From the NCBI RefSeq assembly GCF_900961225.1, contig NZ_CAAHFN010000098.1, positions 124,001 to 188,000 on the forward strand: a DNA stretch of 64,000 nucleotides. Direction: 5' to 3'. The DNA comes from Modicisalibacter radicis (lineage in GTDB: Bacteria > Pseudomonadota > Gammaproteobacteria > Pseudomonadales > Halomonadaceae). Of this stretch, positions 15,590 to 24,017 are shown piece by piece (the stretch's first letter is position 1; every line of letters begins with the position of its first letter). The position numbers and the translations under genes were made by a program. A model generated the notes under the pieces. The model was not told the DNA's origin. It saw nothing but the letters and a program-made list of their open reading frames with translations, and made no database searches.

Positions 15590-16467
15590 TGGATACCGAT
15601 TACCTGGCGTTTCACGCCCATCCCAGGAAACCGGCCTTCCGGCCGCCGGCCGGGGCGGTTGACGCCCATTGTCACGTCTTCGGCCCCGCGGCCGAGTTCC
15701 CGTTCTCGCCCGCCCGCAAGTACACGCCCTGCGACGCCGGCAAGGACGAGCTGTTCGCCCTGCGCGACCATCTCGGTTTTGCGCGCAATGTCATCGTCCA
15801 GGCCTCCTGCCATGGTACCGACAACCGGGCGCTGCTCGATGCGCTGGCCGCTGCCGGGGACCGGGCGCGCGGGGTGGCGGTGGTCGATCCGCGGATCGGC
15901 ACGGACGAGCTCGAGGCGATGCACGCCGCGGGGGTCCGGGCGGTGCGTTTCAACTTCGTCAAGCGGCTGGTCGACAACACCTCCTGGGATGACTGCCTGC
16001 ATATCGTCGACAAGATCAAGCCGTTGGGCTGGCATGTGGTGGTGTATTTCGAGGCCGCCGACCTCGAGGAACTCGAGCCGTTGCTGCGGCGCCTGGACAC
16101 CATCGTGGTCATCGACCACATGGGCCGCCCCGATGTCGCCAGGGGCGTCGATCACCCCGATTTCCAGGCGTTCATGGCGCTGCTCGGCGAGCACGACAAC
16201 CTCTGGACCAAGGTCAGCTGCCCCGAGCGGCTGACCCGCCAGGGGCCGGACTACGCCGACGTGGTGCCCTTCGCCCGCGCGCTCGTCGAGGCGTTTCCCA
16301 GGCGCGTGCTGTGGGGCACCGACTGGCCGCACCCCAACATGAAGAGCCACATGCCCGACGACGGCGAACTGGTGGAGGTGATCCCGAGGATCGCCGTGAC
16401 CGACGAGCTCCAACAGCGCCTGCTGGTCGACAACCCGGGGCGCCTTTACTGGAACGATGCGGGCTAG
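15586..16467 (+). CDS. ligI: LigI-like 2-pyrone-4,6-dicarboxylate lactonase (amidohydrolase superfamily)
   Basis: A 293-residue COG3618 amidohydrolase that strongly resembles 2-pyrone-4,6-dicarboxylate hydrolase (EC 3.1.1.57), an enzyme of the protocatechuate 4,5-cleavage/gallate routes. Visible family segments are VDAHCHVFGP (H28, H30), FSPARKYTP, LRDHLGFARNVIVQASCHG, FNFVKRLVD, VIDHMGRPD (H178) and GTDWPHPNM with the catalytic Asp246. LigI is known to work without a bound metal. The gene is last in the TAXI-TRAP operon, so the carrier may import a compound of this pathway. Specificity is inferred from remembered similarity; related COG3618 lactonases with other substrates remain possible. 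Confidence 0.8.
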   Translation: MMDTDYLAFHAHPRKPAFRPPAGAVDAHCHVFGPAAEFPFSPARKYTPCDAGKDELFALRDHLGFARNVIVQASCHGTDNRALLDALAAAGDRARGVAVVDPRIGTDELEAMHAAGVRAVRFNFVKRLVDNTSWDDCLHIVDKIKPLGWHVVVYFEAADLEELEPLLRRLDTIVVIDHMGRPDVARGVDHPDFQAFMALLGEHDNLWTKVSCPERLTRQGPDYADVVPFARALVEAFPRRVLWGTDWPHPNMKSHMPDDGELVEVIPRIAVTDELQQRLLVDNPGRLYWNDAG

Positions 16468-16597
16468 CCCGGTCACGACGGTCAAGCGGCGTGCCTCACG
16501 GCGCTATGGCGGTCGGCATCCCCGCTGAGCAGGTGGGGCCCGCATGCTATCCTGTCGGGCCGTTCGATCATCGCCCACCTCGCTACGCGGAGCCGGC

Positions 16598-17122
16598 ATG
16601 GAAGAGCCAAGCCTGAGATGGATGCTGGGCCAGGGCGTCAGCCTTGCCGCCCTGGCGCTGTGTATCGTTGCCTTCGCCAGCAAGCGAGACGACCGGCTGT
16701 TCGTGCTGCTGCTGTTCGCCAATGTCGCCTTCGCCGCCCAGTTCGCCCTGTTCCAGAGCTGGGTGGCGGCCGGTATCTCGGCGTTGATCGTGTTGCGTAT
16801 TGCCCTGGTGCGCCGTTATCCGGGCGCCCCGGCCATCATGACGCTGATGTTGCTCGCCACCCTGGCGATCGCCGCGTTGACCTGGAGCGGGCCGCGCGAC
16901 ATTCCCGCCCTGACGGCGGGGCTGGTTGGCACCTACGGCATGTTCATGCTGCGCGGCATCGCCATGCGCGCGATGCTGGCCGTCGCCGCCTTCTGCTGGA
17001 TCGTCAGCAACCTGCTGGCCGGCTCGATCGGCGGCACCCTGGCCGAGACGCTGATCTTCGTCACCAACGTGGTCACGATCATGCGCCTGCGCCGCGATGC
17101 CGTGCTGTACGACTCGCCCTGA
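16598..17122 (+). CDS. ygjV: YgjV-family inner-membrane protein
   Basis: A 174-residue membrane protein with about six hydrophobic segments (starting GVSLAALALCIVAFAS and LFVLLLFANVAFAAQFALF). Size, helix spacing and motifs such as NVAFAAQFALFQSWVAAGIS and FCWIVSNLLAGSIGGTLAE match the YgjV/YgjV-like family, whose function is unknown. ATG 16598 has a GGAG site (16589-16592) just upstream. It is single and ends 24 bases before the convergent TauE/SafE gene. I can add no role beyond inner-membrane location. Confidence 0.8.
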   Translation: MEEPSLRWMLGQGVSLAALALCIVAFASKRDDRLFVLLLFANVAFAAQFALFQSWVAAGISALIVLRIALVRRYPGAPAIMTLMLLATLAIAALTWSGPRDIPALTAGLVGTYGMFMLRGIAMRAMLAVAAFCWIVSNLLAGSIGGTLAETLIFVTNVVTIMRLRRDAVLYDSP

Positions 17123-17146
17123 GCGGGCGCCGCCGCGCGTCGGCCG

Positions 17147-17926
17147 TCACCCGGTTCCGGTGATCAGTCCCACCACGCTGACCAGAATCAGCACCACCCC
17201 CAGCACGCGGAAGAACACCGAGGCATCGGCCGAGAGCATGTAGCGGTGAACGCGGTCGCCGAGCAGATGGCCGACCAGTGCACAGGGCAGCAGCCACAGC
17301 TGGTGGATCAGTTGCAGATCCACGCCGGCGATCACGAACGACACCATCTTGATCACCACCAGGATGAACCACAGCACGAACAGCGTATCGCGCAGTTGAT
17401 GCTTGGCCACGTGGCTGGCGAACACCGAGACGATCAGCGGCGCGCCGATCAGCGAGGTGCCGCTGACATAGCCGCCCAGGGCCAGCAACACGCAGTCCAG
17501 GGTCTTGCTCTGGCTGCGAAACGGCTTGTTGAGCGCATAGCTCGCTCCGTAGACGATGACGATCACGAATATCACCGTGGTCATGATATTGCCCGGCAAC
17601 GTCAGCAGGCCCACCACACCGATCAGCTTGGGCACGATCATGATCTTCAGCGCCTTGAAAAGGTAACGCCAATCGATGTTGCTTTCGGGCGATGTCGACC
17701 TACTGGTGGCCCGTACCTGGCGATGCCCCTGCCAGGCGATCCAGCTCGAGAATATCAGCAGATGGATGGCGATGATCGGCAGAAAGGTCAGCGGCTCGTC
17801 GACGACGAGTAACAGGAAGGGCAGGGCGAGTACCGCGCCGCCGAACCCCAGGCTGCTCCGCACGAAGCCGCTCCAGGCGAAGATCGAACCGATCAGCGCG
17901 TATTGGTACCACAACAGATCCGCCAT
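17147..17926 (-). CDS. TauE/SafE (TSUP) family permease
   Basis: A 259-residue inner-membrane protein with about seven to eight helices and the two internal TSUP repeats. The first is seen as GSIFAWSGFVRSSLGFGGAV followed by LALPFLLLV, the second as LGGYVSGTSLIGAPLIV. Members export or import sulfite, sulfoacetate, thiosulfate or related organosulfur anions. A hydrophilic insertion (RQVRATSRSTSPESNID) lies at about residues 68-88. ATG 17926 follows AGAGGAATGT, a good ribosome site. No sulfonate-metabolism genes are adjacent, so the substrate is open. Confidence 0.87.
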   Translation of the reverse strand: MADLLWYQYALIGSIFAWSGFVRSSLGFGGAVLALPFLLLVVDEPLTFLPIIAIHLLIFSSWIAWQGHRQVRATSRSTSPESNIDWRYLFKALKIMIVPKLIGVVGLLTLPGNIMTTVIFVIVIVYGASYALNKPFRSQSKTLDCVLLALGGYVSGTSLIGAPLIVSVFASHVAKHQLRDTLFVLWFILVVIKMVSFVIAGVDLQLIHQLWLLPCALVGHLLGDRVHRYMLSADASVFFRVLGVVLILVSVVGLITGTG

Positions 17927-18057
17927 ACATTCCTCTAATCAAGCAGCCCATGAAGCAAACGCATCAACTATAGCGCGAGTTGGGGCATGATGACGCGAGA
18001 AGCGCAGCGAAAGCGCGCTGTTGGGCACATTTCTGTTGCAAGGATGGAGACGAGATA

Positions 18058-18349
18058 ATGAAGCAACACGCCGTGGTGGCTTACGACTATACTAACGAGG
18101 ACGCGCTCGAGCGGCGCCTGACCAATCGCGAGCCACACCTGAAGGGTGTGCGCCGACTCGCCGCAGATGGTCACTTCATCAGTGGCGGGGCGATTCTTGA
18201 CGAGGCTGGCAGGATGATCGGCTCCAACGCGCATCTTGCGTTCACCGATCGCTTGGCATTGGGAGCCTGGCTGGAAACCGAGCATGACCGGGCGGGGCTG
18301 GGATAAGGTCGATATCCGCAAAGTCCGGTTGTTTGATCCGCAGGTCTGA
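18058..18349 (+). pseudogene. YCII-family gene broken by a 5-nt deletion
   Basis: From ATG 18058 the reading frame gives 82 residues (starting MKQHAVVAYDYTNEDALERR) that closely match the intact YCII gene at 26119-26415, then departs after ...AWLETE and stops at 18304-18306. Comparison with the intact copy shows five bases missing after 18283 (GAG-C|ATG versus GAG-CCC-TAC-ATG). Downstream, another frame restores the match (MTGRGWDKVDIRKVRLFDPQ) and ends with TGA at 18347-18349. The C-terminal strand of the ferredoxin-like fold is therefore lost from the direct product. It is either a recent pseudogene or a sequencing error. Confidence 0.85.
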
Positions 18350-18378
18350 GCGGTGTCCAATCATGAACTAAGAGGGGA

Positions 18379-18409
18379 CAAAACGAGCGAAGCCCTGGGG
18401 CTTCGCTCG
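18379..18409 (-). terminator. Hairpin terminator of the RTX protein gene
   Basis: Perfect 11-base arms CGAGCGAAGCC (18384-18394) and GGCTTCGCTCG (18399-18409) enclose a 4-base loop. Read on the minus strand the hairpin is followed by TTTTGTCC, as expected for a rho-independent terminator of the gene ending at 18422. Confidence 0.85.
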
Positions 18410-18421
18410 GAGTGGCAGCGT

Positions 18422-20305
18422 TTAAAGGATCGAAAGGTCCGCTAGTGTCGTTTCCAGCCCGATGAGGGGTGCCGATTCGCCGGTGGACAATGCGGCATCG
18501 CTATCATTTTCGGCCTTGAAACCGAAGCGCCAAACCTCGCCGGGTGCCAGTGACTCATCGGAGGTCACCTGGTAGCCGTCGTCGACGGCACTAACCTGGC
18601 CGTTCCAGAGTTTATCCAAGTCGTCCGGGAGATCGAAGTAAAGCGCAGGGTCGCTTACCGTGGTATCCGATGTGTTTTCAACGAGAACCTCTGTCGTATA
18701 GCCACCGTGCCAGGCGCTGTGTATTTCACTATCGATACTCAGTTCGGGGGCGTCGACGTTACTGCTGTCCTCGTCGGTTGTTTCACTGTCGATAGTTTCC
18801 CGGCTAGATGTGGCCTCGTCACTCTCGTCCGAATCGGCCTTGCCAAGAATCGCTTCGACGGAAGGCGCTTCGTTACTACTACCTGAGGAGGTCTCACCAC
18901 TGTCAATGTCGAGTTCAGTGCCATCGGCGAAGATGGCTGTCTCGATATCCATCAACGTGGTTTTACTACCACCTTCCTCGACGACAGTCTGGTCGCCGTC
19001 GAAAGCGATGTCATAGGCATCGTATTCTTGAGCGAATAACGCCGTATCGTCGCCGCTCCCGCCATCGAGTCGATCATCGCCCCAGTCGTCACTCGGGCCG
19101 CCCTGGAGGATATCGTCGCCCTTGCCTCCAATGAGCGTATCGCTGCCTAGATGACCGTTGAAGAATACGCCTTGGTCGCTGCCTTGCAGTTCATCGTCAC
19201 GACGTGAGCCGAGTACATAGTCGAACGTGACCTGATTGTCCTCGACATCGGTGATCGCTCCCCAACTGACTCCACCTTCATTGAACCATAGCGAGGGCGA
19301 CATATTATCGGCCCCGCGTACTGACTGTTCGACATGCACGGTATTGTCATGATCGCGCCCGCCGTGAAAATTGATATCGCGATCGGTGGAACTGACCTCG
19401 ACCTCGTTGCCTACCGACGAGCGCCAGGACGCGAATAGCAGGCCGTGACGCATACCGCTGTCGGCCAGGTCGGTGTAGCTTCCGTCGTAGCTTTCGCGTA
19501 ATTCATACGCATAGCCGCTCCCGCCGCTGCCTTTGTTGAAGGTGCCATGGGCTTCGATGGCCTCGGCATCTGTGTCCAGCGTCTCGGCAAAGTGAAAGGC
19601 TATCGAAGGACCATCAAGCACCTGAACGTCGTCAAGCTGGCTAGCTACTGTGCCCTCGAGCGAGACGGCGGTATAGTCTTCGAGCTCGCTCAGTGTATTT
19701 TCGAAGACGTCATTTTCCGGGCTGCCCAATTCAAAGCCGACAGAGAAGCCTTCCAGGCTCACCTCCTCCAGAGCGTCGATACGCTCGACCTGGGTCTCGC
19801 CGCCTGCAAAGTCGAAATGCACGCCGCGATCGAGGGTCACTTCGTCGCCGTCGACTTTTTCTACCTGTGCCATGCTGGTGCGTAGAGGCGCGTTTTTCTC
19901 ACGCCAGGAAGTATCCCCGATGTCATCGAAGAACTGTGAGTCGTTATCCTGCCAGAGACGCAAGGTATCTCCCGACTCGAGATCGTGATCGTCATCCAGG
20001 CGAATTTCCCGCTCGCCCTCGTCGACGCTCGAAGTCAGTGTACCAACGGTATCGGTCTCGCTGCCGTCCAGACGAAGCGCAAACTTCTCGTCGCCATCGT
20101 CTAGTGCCTCATCGGTAAAAGTCAGCGTGGTCTTGTCTGAGCCGGCTCCGACCAGTGATACGTCGGAACGCGCGATTGTAATGGCTTCGTCGAACTCATA
20201 ATCGTCCGCATCGAAGACCAGTGTGGCGCCTTTCGGGGCGTCGTCGATCTGCGCTTCGAGTTGTTGGGCCGTGACGTCTTTATCGATGGTTAAGGTGCTA
20301 CTCAT
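18422..20305 (-). CDS. Large acidic secreted protein: beta-helix, RTX repeats and CBM2-like C-terminus
   Basis: A 627-residue, very Asp/Glu-rich protein without a Sec signal. Residues 1-380 look like a right-handed parallel beta-helix of the pectate-lyase/epimerase kind (opening LTIDKDVTAQQLEAQI, then ATLVFDADDYEFDEAITIA and repeated short strands). Around 386-425 are calcium-binding RTX nonapeptides (HLGSDTLIGGKGDDILQGG, DDRLDGGSGDDTALF), followed by an FADG-type segment of the M10/RTX C-terminal kind. A Ser/Asp linker leads to a final ~100 residues resembling a carbohydrate-binding CBM2-type sandwich (VEVLVENTSD-like strands, LAPGEVWRFGF). RTX proteins are exported by type I secretion. ATG 20305 follows GGAGACATTGC. 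A polysaccharide lyase or epimerase role is inference. Confidence 0.72.
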   Translation of the reverse strand: MSSTLTIDKDVTAQQLEAQIDDAPKGATLVFDADDYEFDEAITIARSDVSLVGAGSDKTTLTFTDEALDDGDEKFALRLDGSETDTVGTLTSSVDEGEREIRLDDDHDLESGDTLRLWQDNDSQFFDDIGDTSWREKNAPLRTSMAQVEKVDGDEVTLDRGVHFDFAGGETQVERIDALEEVSLEGFSVGFELGSPENDVFENTLSELEDYTAVSLEGTVASQLDDVQVLDGPSIAFHFAETLDTDAEAIEAHGTFNKGSGGSGYAYELRESYDGSYTDLADSGMRHGLLFASWRSSVGNEVEVSSTDRDINFHGGRDHDNTVHVEQSVRGADNMSPSLWFNEGGVSWGAITDVEDNQVTFDYVLGSRRDDELQGSDQGVFFNGHLGSDTLIGGKGDDILQGGPSDDWGDDRLDGGSGDDTALFAQEYDAYDIAFDGDQTVVEEGGSKTTLMDIETAIFADGTELDIDSGETSSGSSNEAPSVEAILGKADSDESDEATSSRETIDSETTDEDSSNVDAPELSIDSEIHSAWHGGYTTEVLVENTSDTTVSDPALYFDLPDDLDKLWNGQVSAVDDGYQVTSDESLAPGEVWRFGFKAENDSDAALSTGESAPLIGLETTLADLSIL

Positions 20306-20751
20306 GCAATGTCTCCAGTAAGCCGTAAACGCTTCTGGCAGCTCCGTTGCCTGTGAAGCCATGCTTGACCCGCAGTCGGTGGCACCCCCGGTGAGACACT
20401 GCGTACCGGCATCCTTGTTGCCGAGGGGGGCCTTTCTTTTATCGGGCTCGAGCGGGGCGCGATGCTACCCAGCGAACGAAACGATAAGCAAGCGAGTGGC
20501 AGGCGAGGTTAGGCTGAAAGGAATGATAAAAGGGAAGGGCTGTCGGCGAATACAGACATGCCGATGATTAGTAAGTGCTTGTTTATAAAAAAATTTATTT
20601 ACATAAGTTAAAGTCAATAGAGAAGCTGTGTTAAATGTCAGTCTTGGTTACCGAAAGATGCTTTTTGTAGCCCTTAAAAGCCCGGGCTAAGCTCTGCCTA
20701 AAAAACCGACTGACGATGGGCAGAAGCCTAGCCGATTATCAGCTCCGCCTT
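20306..20751. other. Intergenic region with AT-rich core
   Basis: This 446-base gap lies between two minus-strand genes. It contains the promoter region of the RTX gene and the 3' end of the lacI transcript. Bases about 20570-20680 are strongly AT-rich compared with both flanks. A weak hairpin (TAGCCC...GGGCTA, about 20668-20693) is present without a clear T run. I see no gene. Confidence 0.45.
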
Positions 20752-21744
20752 TCACGTCGTGCCGCGCTCGACGATCTCGAAGCCGAGGTCCTGTCGTATG
20801 GTGAAACCCGGGTCGTCCAAGCGCGCCATGAGCGCAATCGCCGATTGCTTGCCGAGTTCGTAACGTGGCACGTGGATACTGGTCAATGCCGGGCGAATGT
20901 GCCGCGCAATTGGCGTGTCATGGAGTCCCATGATTGCGAGTCGACCGGGAACATCGATGCCCTGTTCAAGGCACCACGTCAAGGCCCCCAATGCCATCGA
21001 GTCGCCATTGAAGAAGAGCGCGTCTGGAAGCGGATCGCGCTTCATCAGGTGCGGCATGACTTGGCGGCCGGCATCCATCGTGGTGCCGATCTGCACGGCA
21101 GCGTCCGCGTGCGGCAAGTGGTGCGCGGCCAAGGTCTCGATGAAGCCGGCACGGCGTTGCTCGGCGCGTGGACGGTCCACCGGGGACAGGAACAGGATAC
21201 GCTTTCTTTCCCGCGTGATCAGGAACTCGGTTGCGGCTTTCGCCATGGCATGGTTCGAGAAACCGACCACCATGTCGAGCGGATCCGAGGGCAGGTCCCA
21301 GGTTTCCACCACGGGAATGTGGTTTCTCACCAACAAATCGCGTGTCCTCGGGTTGGTGATCGGCCCGGGGAGGATGAAGCCGTCGACCTGACGTCCCAGG
21401 AAGGCGCGAACCAGTTCCTCTTCTCTGATCGGATCGTAGTTCGACAAGCCCACGAGCAGGTCGCGCCCTGAGGCGACGAGTTCGTCGGAGACCCCCTGCA
21501 CGGTATCGGAATAGATGGAGTCCTCTAAGGTGGGGACTATAACGCCGATGACATCCGAGCGGCTCGACACCAGGCTGCGCGCCACGGTGTTGGCGACATA
21601 ACCGATATCCTCGGCGGCCTGCTTGACACGTTCGATCGTGCTGTCGCGTACCACCTCGGGCGTATTCAGGGCACGCCACGCCGTGATGAAGGACACACCG
21701 GCGGCCTTGGCCACATCGTCGATACGGGGCTTGCGCTTTTGCAT
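20752..21744 (-). CDS. LacI-family transcriptional regulator
   Basis: A 330-residue LacI/GalR regulator of the GntR(gluconate)-like subgroup. The HTH is at residues 4-25 (KRKPRIDDVAKAAGVSFITAWRALN), the hinge helix follows, and a periplasmic-binding-type effector domain begins at DVIGVIVPTLEDS. ATG 21744 follows a GGTGGTGAG ribosome site; the longer in-frame extension to 21963 overlaps the divergent gene and is not coding. It is divergent from an enolase-superfamily enzyme and the tctCBA carrier. The palindrome at 21844-21861 is the likely operator. The inducer is presumably the imported acid or a product of the enzyme (inference). Confidence 0.92.
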   Translation of the reverse strand: MQKRKPRIDDVAKAAGVSFITAWRALNTPEVVRDSTIERVKQAAEDIGYVANTVARSLVSSRSDVIGVIVPTLEDSIYSDTVQGVSDELVASGRDLLVGLSNYDPIREEELVRAFLGRQVDGFILPGPITNPRTRDLLVRNHIPVVETWDLPSDPLDMVVGFSNHAMAKAATEFLITRERKRILFLSPVDRPRAEQRRAGFIETLAAHHLPHADAAVQIGTTMDAGRQVMPHLMKRDPLPDALFFNGDSMALGALTWCLEQGIDVPGRLAIMGLHDTPIARHIRPALTSIHVPRYELGKQSAIALMARLDDPGFTIRQDLGFEIVERGTT

Positions 21745-21843
21745 CTCACCACCAATGTTCGTGTCGTCGGAGCCTGGGCCGCCAGAGCATATCACAACTC
21801 TTGTTTGCCACTTTCGTCGAATTGACCCGTCCTGCCTCGTCGA

Positions 21844-21861
21844 ATGATAAAGGTTTATCAT
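21844..21861. promoter_or_regulatory. Palindromic operator between lacI and enolase-superfamily gene
   Basis: Arms ATGATAAA (21844-21851) and TTTATCAT (21854-21861) are perfect inverted repeats around GG. It lies 41 bases before the enolase-superfamily start and about 100 bases before the lacI start, in the shared promoter region. Even-spaced 18-20-bp palindromes are normal for LacI-family proteins; the assignment is inferred from position. Confidence 0.65.
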
Positions 21862-21901
21862 TTTTTCATCTTCCTCTTCGCGGAGTGCCGGGAGCCCATG
21901 A

Positions 21902-23017
21902 ATGACACGCGATGACACCATCACCGAAGTGCGGATCGCCAAGGTCCGGGTCAGTGCACGCACGTTGTGGCGTCACGTCACGATTGCCAGTCAGGCGGGC
22001 CTTGTGGGGGTCGGCGAAGCCACGTTCGATGCCGCGCCGCCCGATATGGATCGGCGGTTGAGGCGTGCTGGTGATGCGCTCGTGGGAAAAACGCTGAATC
22101 AGGACATGCTGACGGCGCTGGGCGCTCTGACCCGGGGCGGCATGGCGGATGCGACGGTCTTCTCAGCGCTCGAACAGGCGTTGACGGATCTGCGTGGCCA
22201 GCATGCCGGCCGGCCCTGTTTTCAACTGCTGGGCGCCGGCGCCGAGGCCAGGCCGATCGCGCTGTACGCCAACATCAATCGCAAGACCGTGAGTCGCAAG
22301 GCCGAGGACTTCGCCGCGAACGCCGTTCAGGCGGAGCGAGAAGGGTTCCGGGCCGTGAAACTGGCGCCGTTCGATGACCTGACGCCCGAGCTGGCCGAGA
22401 GCGAAGCCGGGCAGCGCCTGATCGCGGCAGGACTCGAGCGTGTTGCGACCGTTGCCGGAGCCGTTTCCCCCGGGACGGAACTGCAGGTCGACTGTCATTG
22501 GCGATTCTCGCCGCGTACCGCGGCACGCCTGGTGGATGCCCTGGCGGAGCTGGGGGTGCGTTGGCTGGAGTGCCCTTTGCCGGAAGCCAGTGAAGCCATC
22601 GAACACCTTGCACGCATCCGTGACCAGGCCAACGCCGCGGGAATGCGTCTCGCCGGGTTGGAGAATTTCTGCGGGTGGGAGGCGTTCCGGCCCTTCGTGG
22701 CGGGCGGCTGTTACGACGTCATCATGCCGGATATCAAGCACTGTGGCGGTTATCGGATGATGCTGGAAATCGCTGAAAAGGCCGCGTGTTTCGGTGTTGC
22801 CGTTTCACCGCACAATCCCTCGGGACCCATCTCCCATCAGGCCAGCGTGCATGCCGCGACCGTCCTCGGAGGACAGGAACGTCTCGAGATTCAGTGGCGG
22901 GAAACACCGCTGTTCGAAAGTATCACCAACCCACCAGCCTGTTTCGAGAAGGCGACGTCTCAGGCACGGGAAGTGCCGGGGCTAGGACTCACTCTCGCTG
23001 CCACCGGCCATCGATGA
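21902..23017 (+). CDS. Enolase-superfamily enzyme (mandelate racemase/muconate lactonizing group)
   Basis: A 371-residue barrel enzyme with an N-terminal capping domain (1-120). Expected catalytic residues are present: K153 in FRAVKLAPFD, metal ligands D197 (QVDCHW), E223 (WLECPLPE) and E254 (GLENFC), the D277/K279 pair (MPDIKHCGG) and H304 (SPHNPSGP). Members abstract the alpha-proton of a carboxylate, giving racemases, cycloisomerases or sugar-acid dehydratases. It is divergent from lacI and followed 52 bases later by tctCBA, so the carrier probably brings in its substrate. The exact reaction cannot be read; K...H geometry allows either racemase or dehydratase chemistry. Confidence 0.85.
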   Translation: MTRDDTITEVRIAKVRVSARTLWRHVTIASQAGLVGVGEATFDAAPPDMDRRLRRAGDALVGKTLNQDMLTALGALTRGGMADATVFSALEQALTDLRGQHAGRPCFQLLGAGAEARPIALYANINRKTVSRKAEDFAANAVQAEREGFRAVKLAPFDDLTPELAESEAGQRLIAAGLERVATVAGAVSPGTELQVDCHWRFSPRTAARLVDALAELGVRWLECPLPEASEAIEHLARIRDQANAAGMRLAGLENFCGWEAFRPFVAGGCYDVIMPDIKHCGGYRMMLEIAEKAACFGVAVSPHNPSGPISHQASVHAATVLGGQERLEIQWRETPLFESITNPPACFEKATSQAREVPGLGLTLAATGHR

Positions 23018-23069
23018 ACGCGGTGGCGCGTGTCGAAAGCCGCTACGCATCCACAAGAAAGGAGCCAGT

Positions 23070-24017
23070 ATGAAACTCACTGCCAGTATCACATTCGCAC
23101 TACTGTCCGCTCTTGCCGTTCCGCCGGCGATTGCCCAGGACTACCCTGATCATCCTATCAAGGTCATTGTGCCGCACGGTGCCGGGGGGTCGACGGACAT
23201 CACCACGCGGCTGGTGTCCGAGCCGCTTTCCGAGGAACTGGGGCAGGGCGTCGCGATCGCCAACATCACCGGTGGCGGTACCGCAATCGGCGCCCAGGAA
23301 GTTGCGCGTAGTCGACCGGATGGCTATACCCTGGCCTCGACCCACGAAGCGTTATTGACGTCGTCTGCGATGGGCGTGAACACCATGGGGCCGGACAGCC
23401 TGACTCCGATCGCTCAGCTCGGCCTGGAACGGCAGATCATCGCGGTTCCCGACGACAGCCCGATGCATGATCTTCAGGACTTCTACGATGCCGCTGCGCC
23501 GGGGGGCGAGAAGCCCAAGCTGGGCGTTAGCCCCGGGGCTGCCAACCATTTCGCCTTCATGCGCATTCTCGAGCCCATCGACGATCCGGAAGTGACCTTC
23601 GTGCCCACTGGAGGTGGCGGCCCCTCCATGAAGGCACTTCTCACGGGCACCATCGACGTCGGTACCTTCGTCGTCTCCGAAGCCAAGGATCAGATCGCGG
23701 CCGACAACATACGTGTCCTCGCCACCTTCGGCCCGCAGCGTCACAAGGATTTGCCGGACGTGCAGACCTCCGGCGAGCAGGGCTATCCGATGGACATCGG
23801 CATTCATTACGTCTGGTACGCGCCCAAGGACACGCCCGAGGCGCGGATCGACACACTCGCCGATGCGCTCGAAACGGTCATTGGCGACGAGGGCTTCCGG
23901 CAGCGCATGCTCGACCGCTCCATCGAACCGGCGTTCGCGCGCGGCGAGGCTCTGCAGCAGGCTCTGGATGAACGCTGGCAGACCATGCAAGCCATTGCCA
24001 AGGGTTTGAACCAGTAA
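23070..24017 (+). CDS. tctC: TctC: tripartite tricarboxylate transporter receptor
   Basis: A 315-residue periplasmic solute-binding protein with a signal peptide (residues 1-22, ...PPAIAQ-D). The mature start DYPDHPIKVIVPHGAGGSTD is the classic Bug/TctC opening (YP-x-x-P-I-x-x-I-V-P-x-x-x-G-G). ATG 23070 follows AAGAAAGGAGCC. The stop overlaps the start of tctB by one base (TAATG). TctC proteins bind di- and tricarboxylates, aromatic acids or amides with high affinity for the TctAB membrane part. The context (LacI plus enolase-superfamily enzyme) suggests a hydroxy- or sugar-acid ligand (inference). Confidence 0.93.
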   Translation: MKLTASITFALLSALAVPPAIAQDYPDHPIKVIVPHGAGGSTDITTRLVSEPLSEELGQGVAIANITGGGTAIGAQEVARSRPDGYTLASTHEALLTSSAMGVNTMGPDSLTPIAQLGLERQIIAVPDDSPMHDLQDFYDAAAPGGEKPKLGVSPGAANHFAFMRILEPIDDPEVTFVPTGGGGPSMKALLTGTIDVGTFVVSEAKDQIAADNIRVLATFGPQRHKDLPDVQTSGEQGYPMDIGIHYVWYAPKDTPEARIDTLADALETVIGDEGFRQRMLDRSIEPAFARGEALQQALDERWQTMQAIAKGLNQ

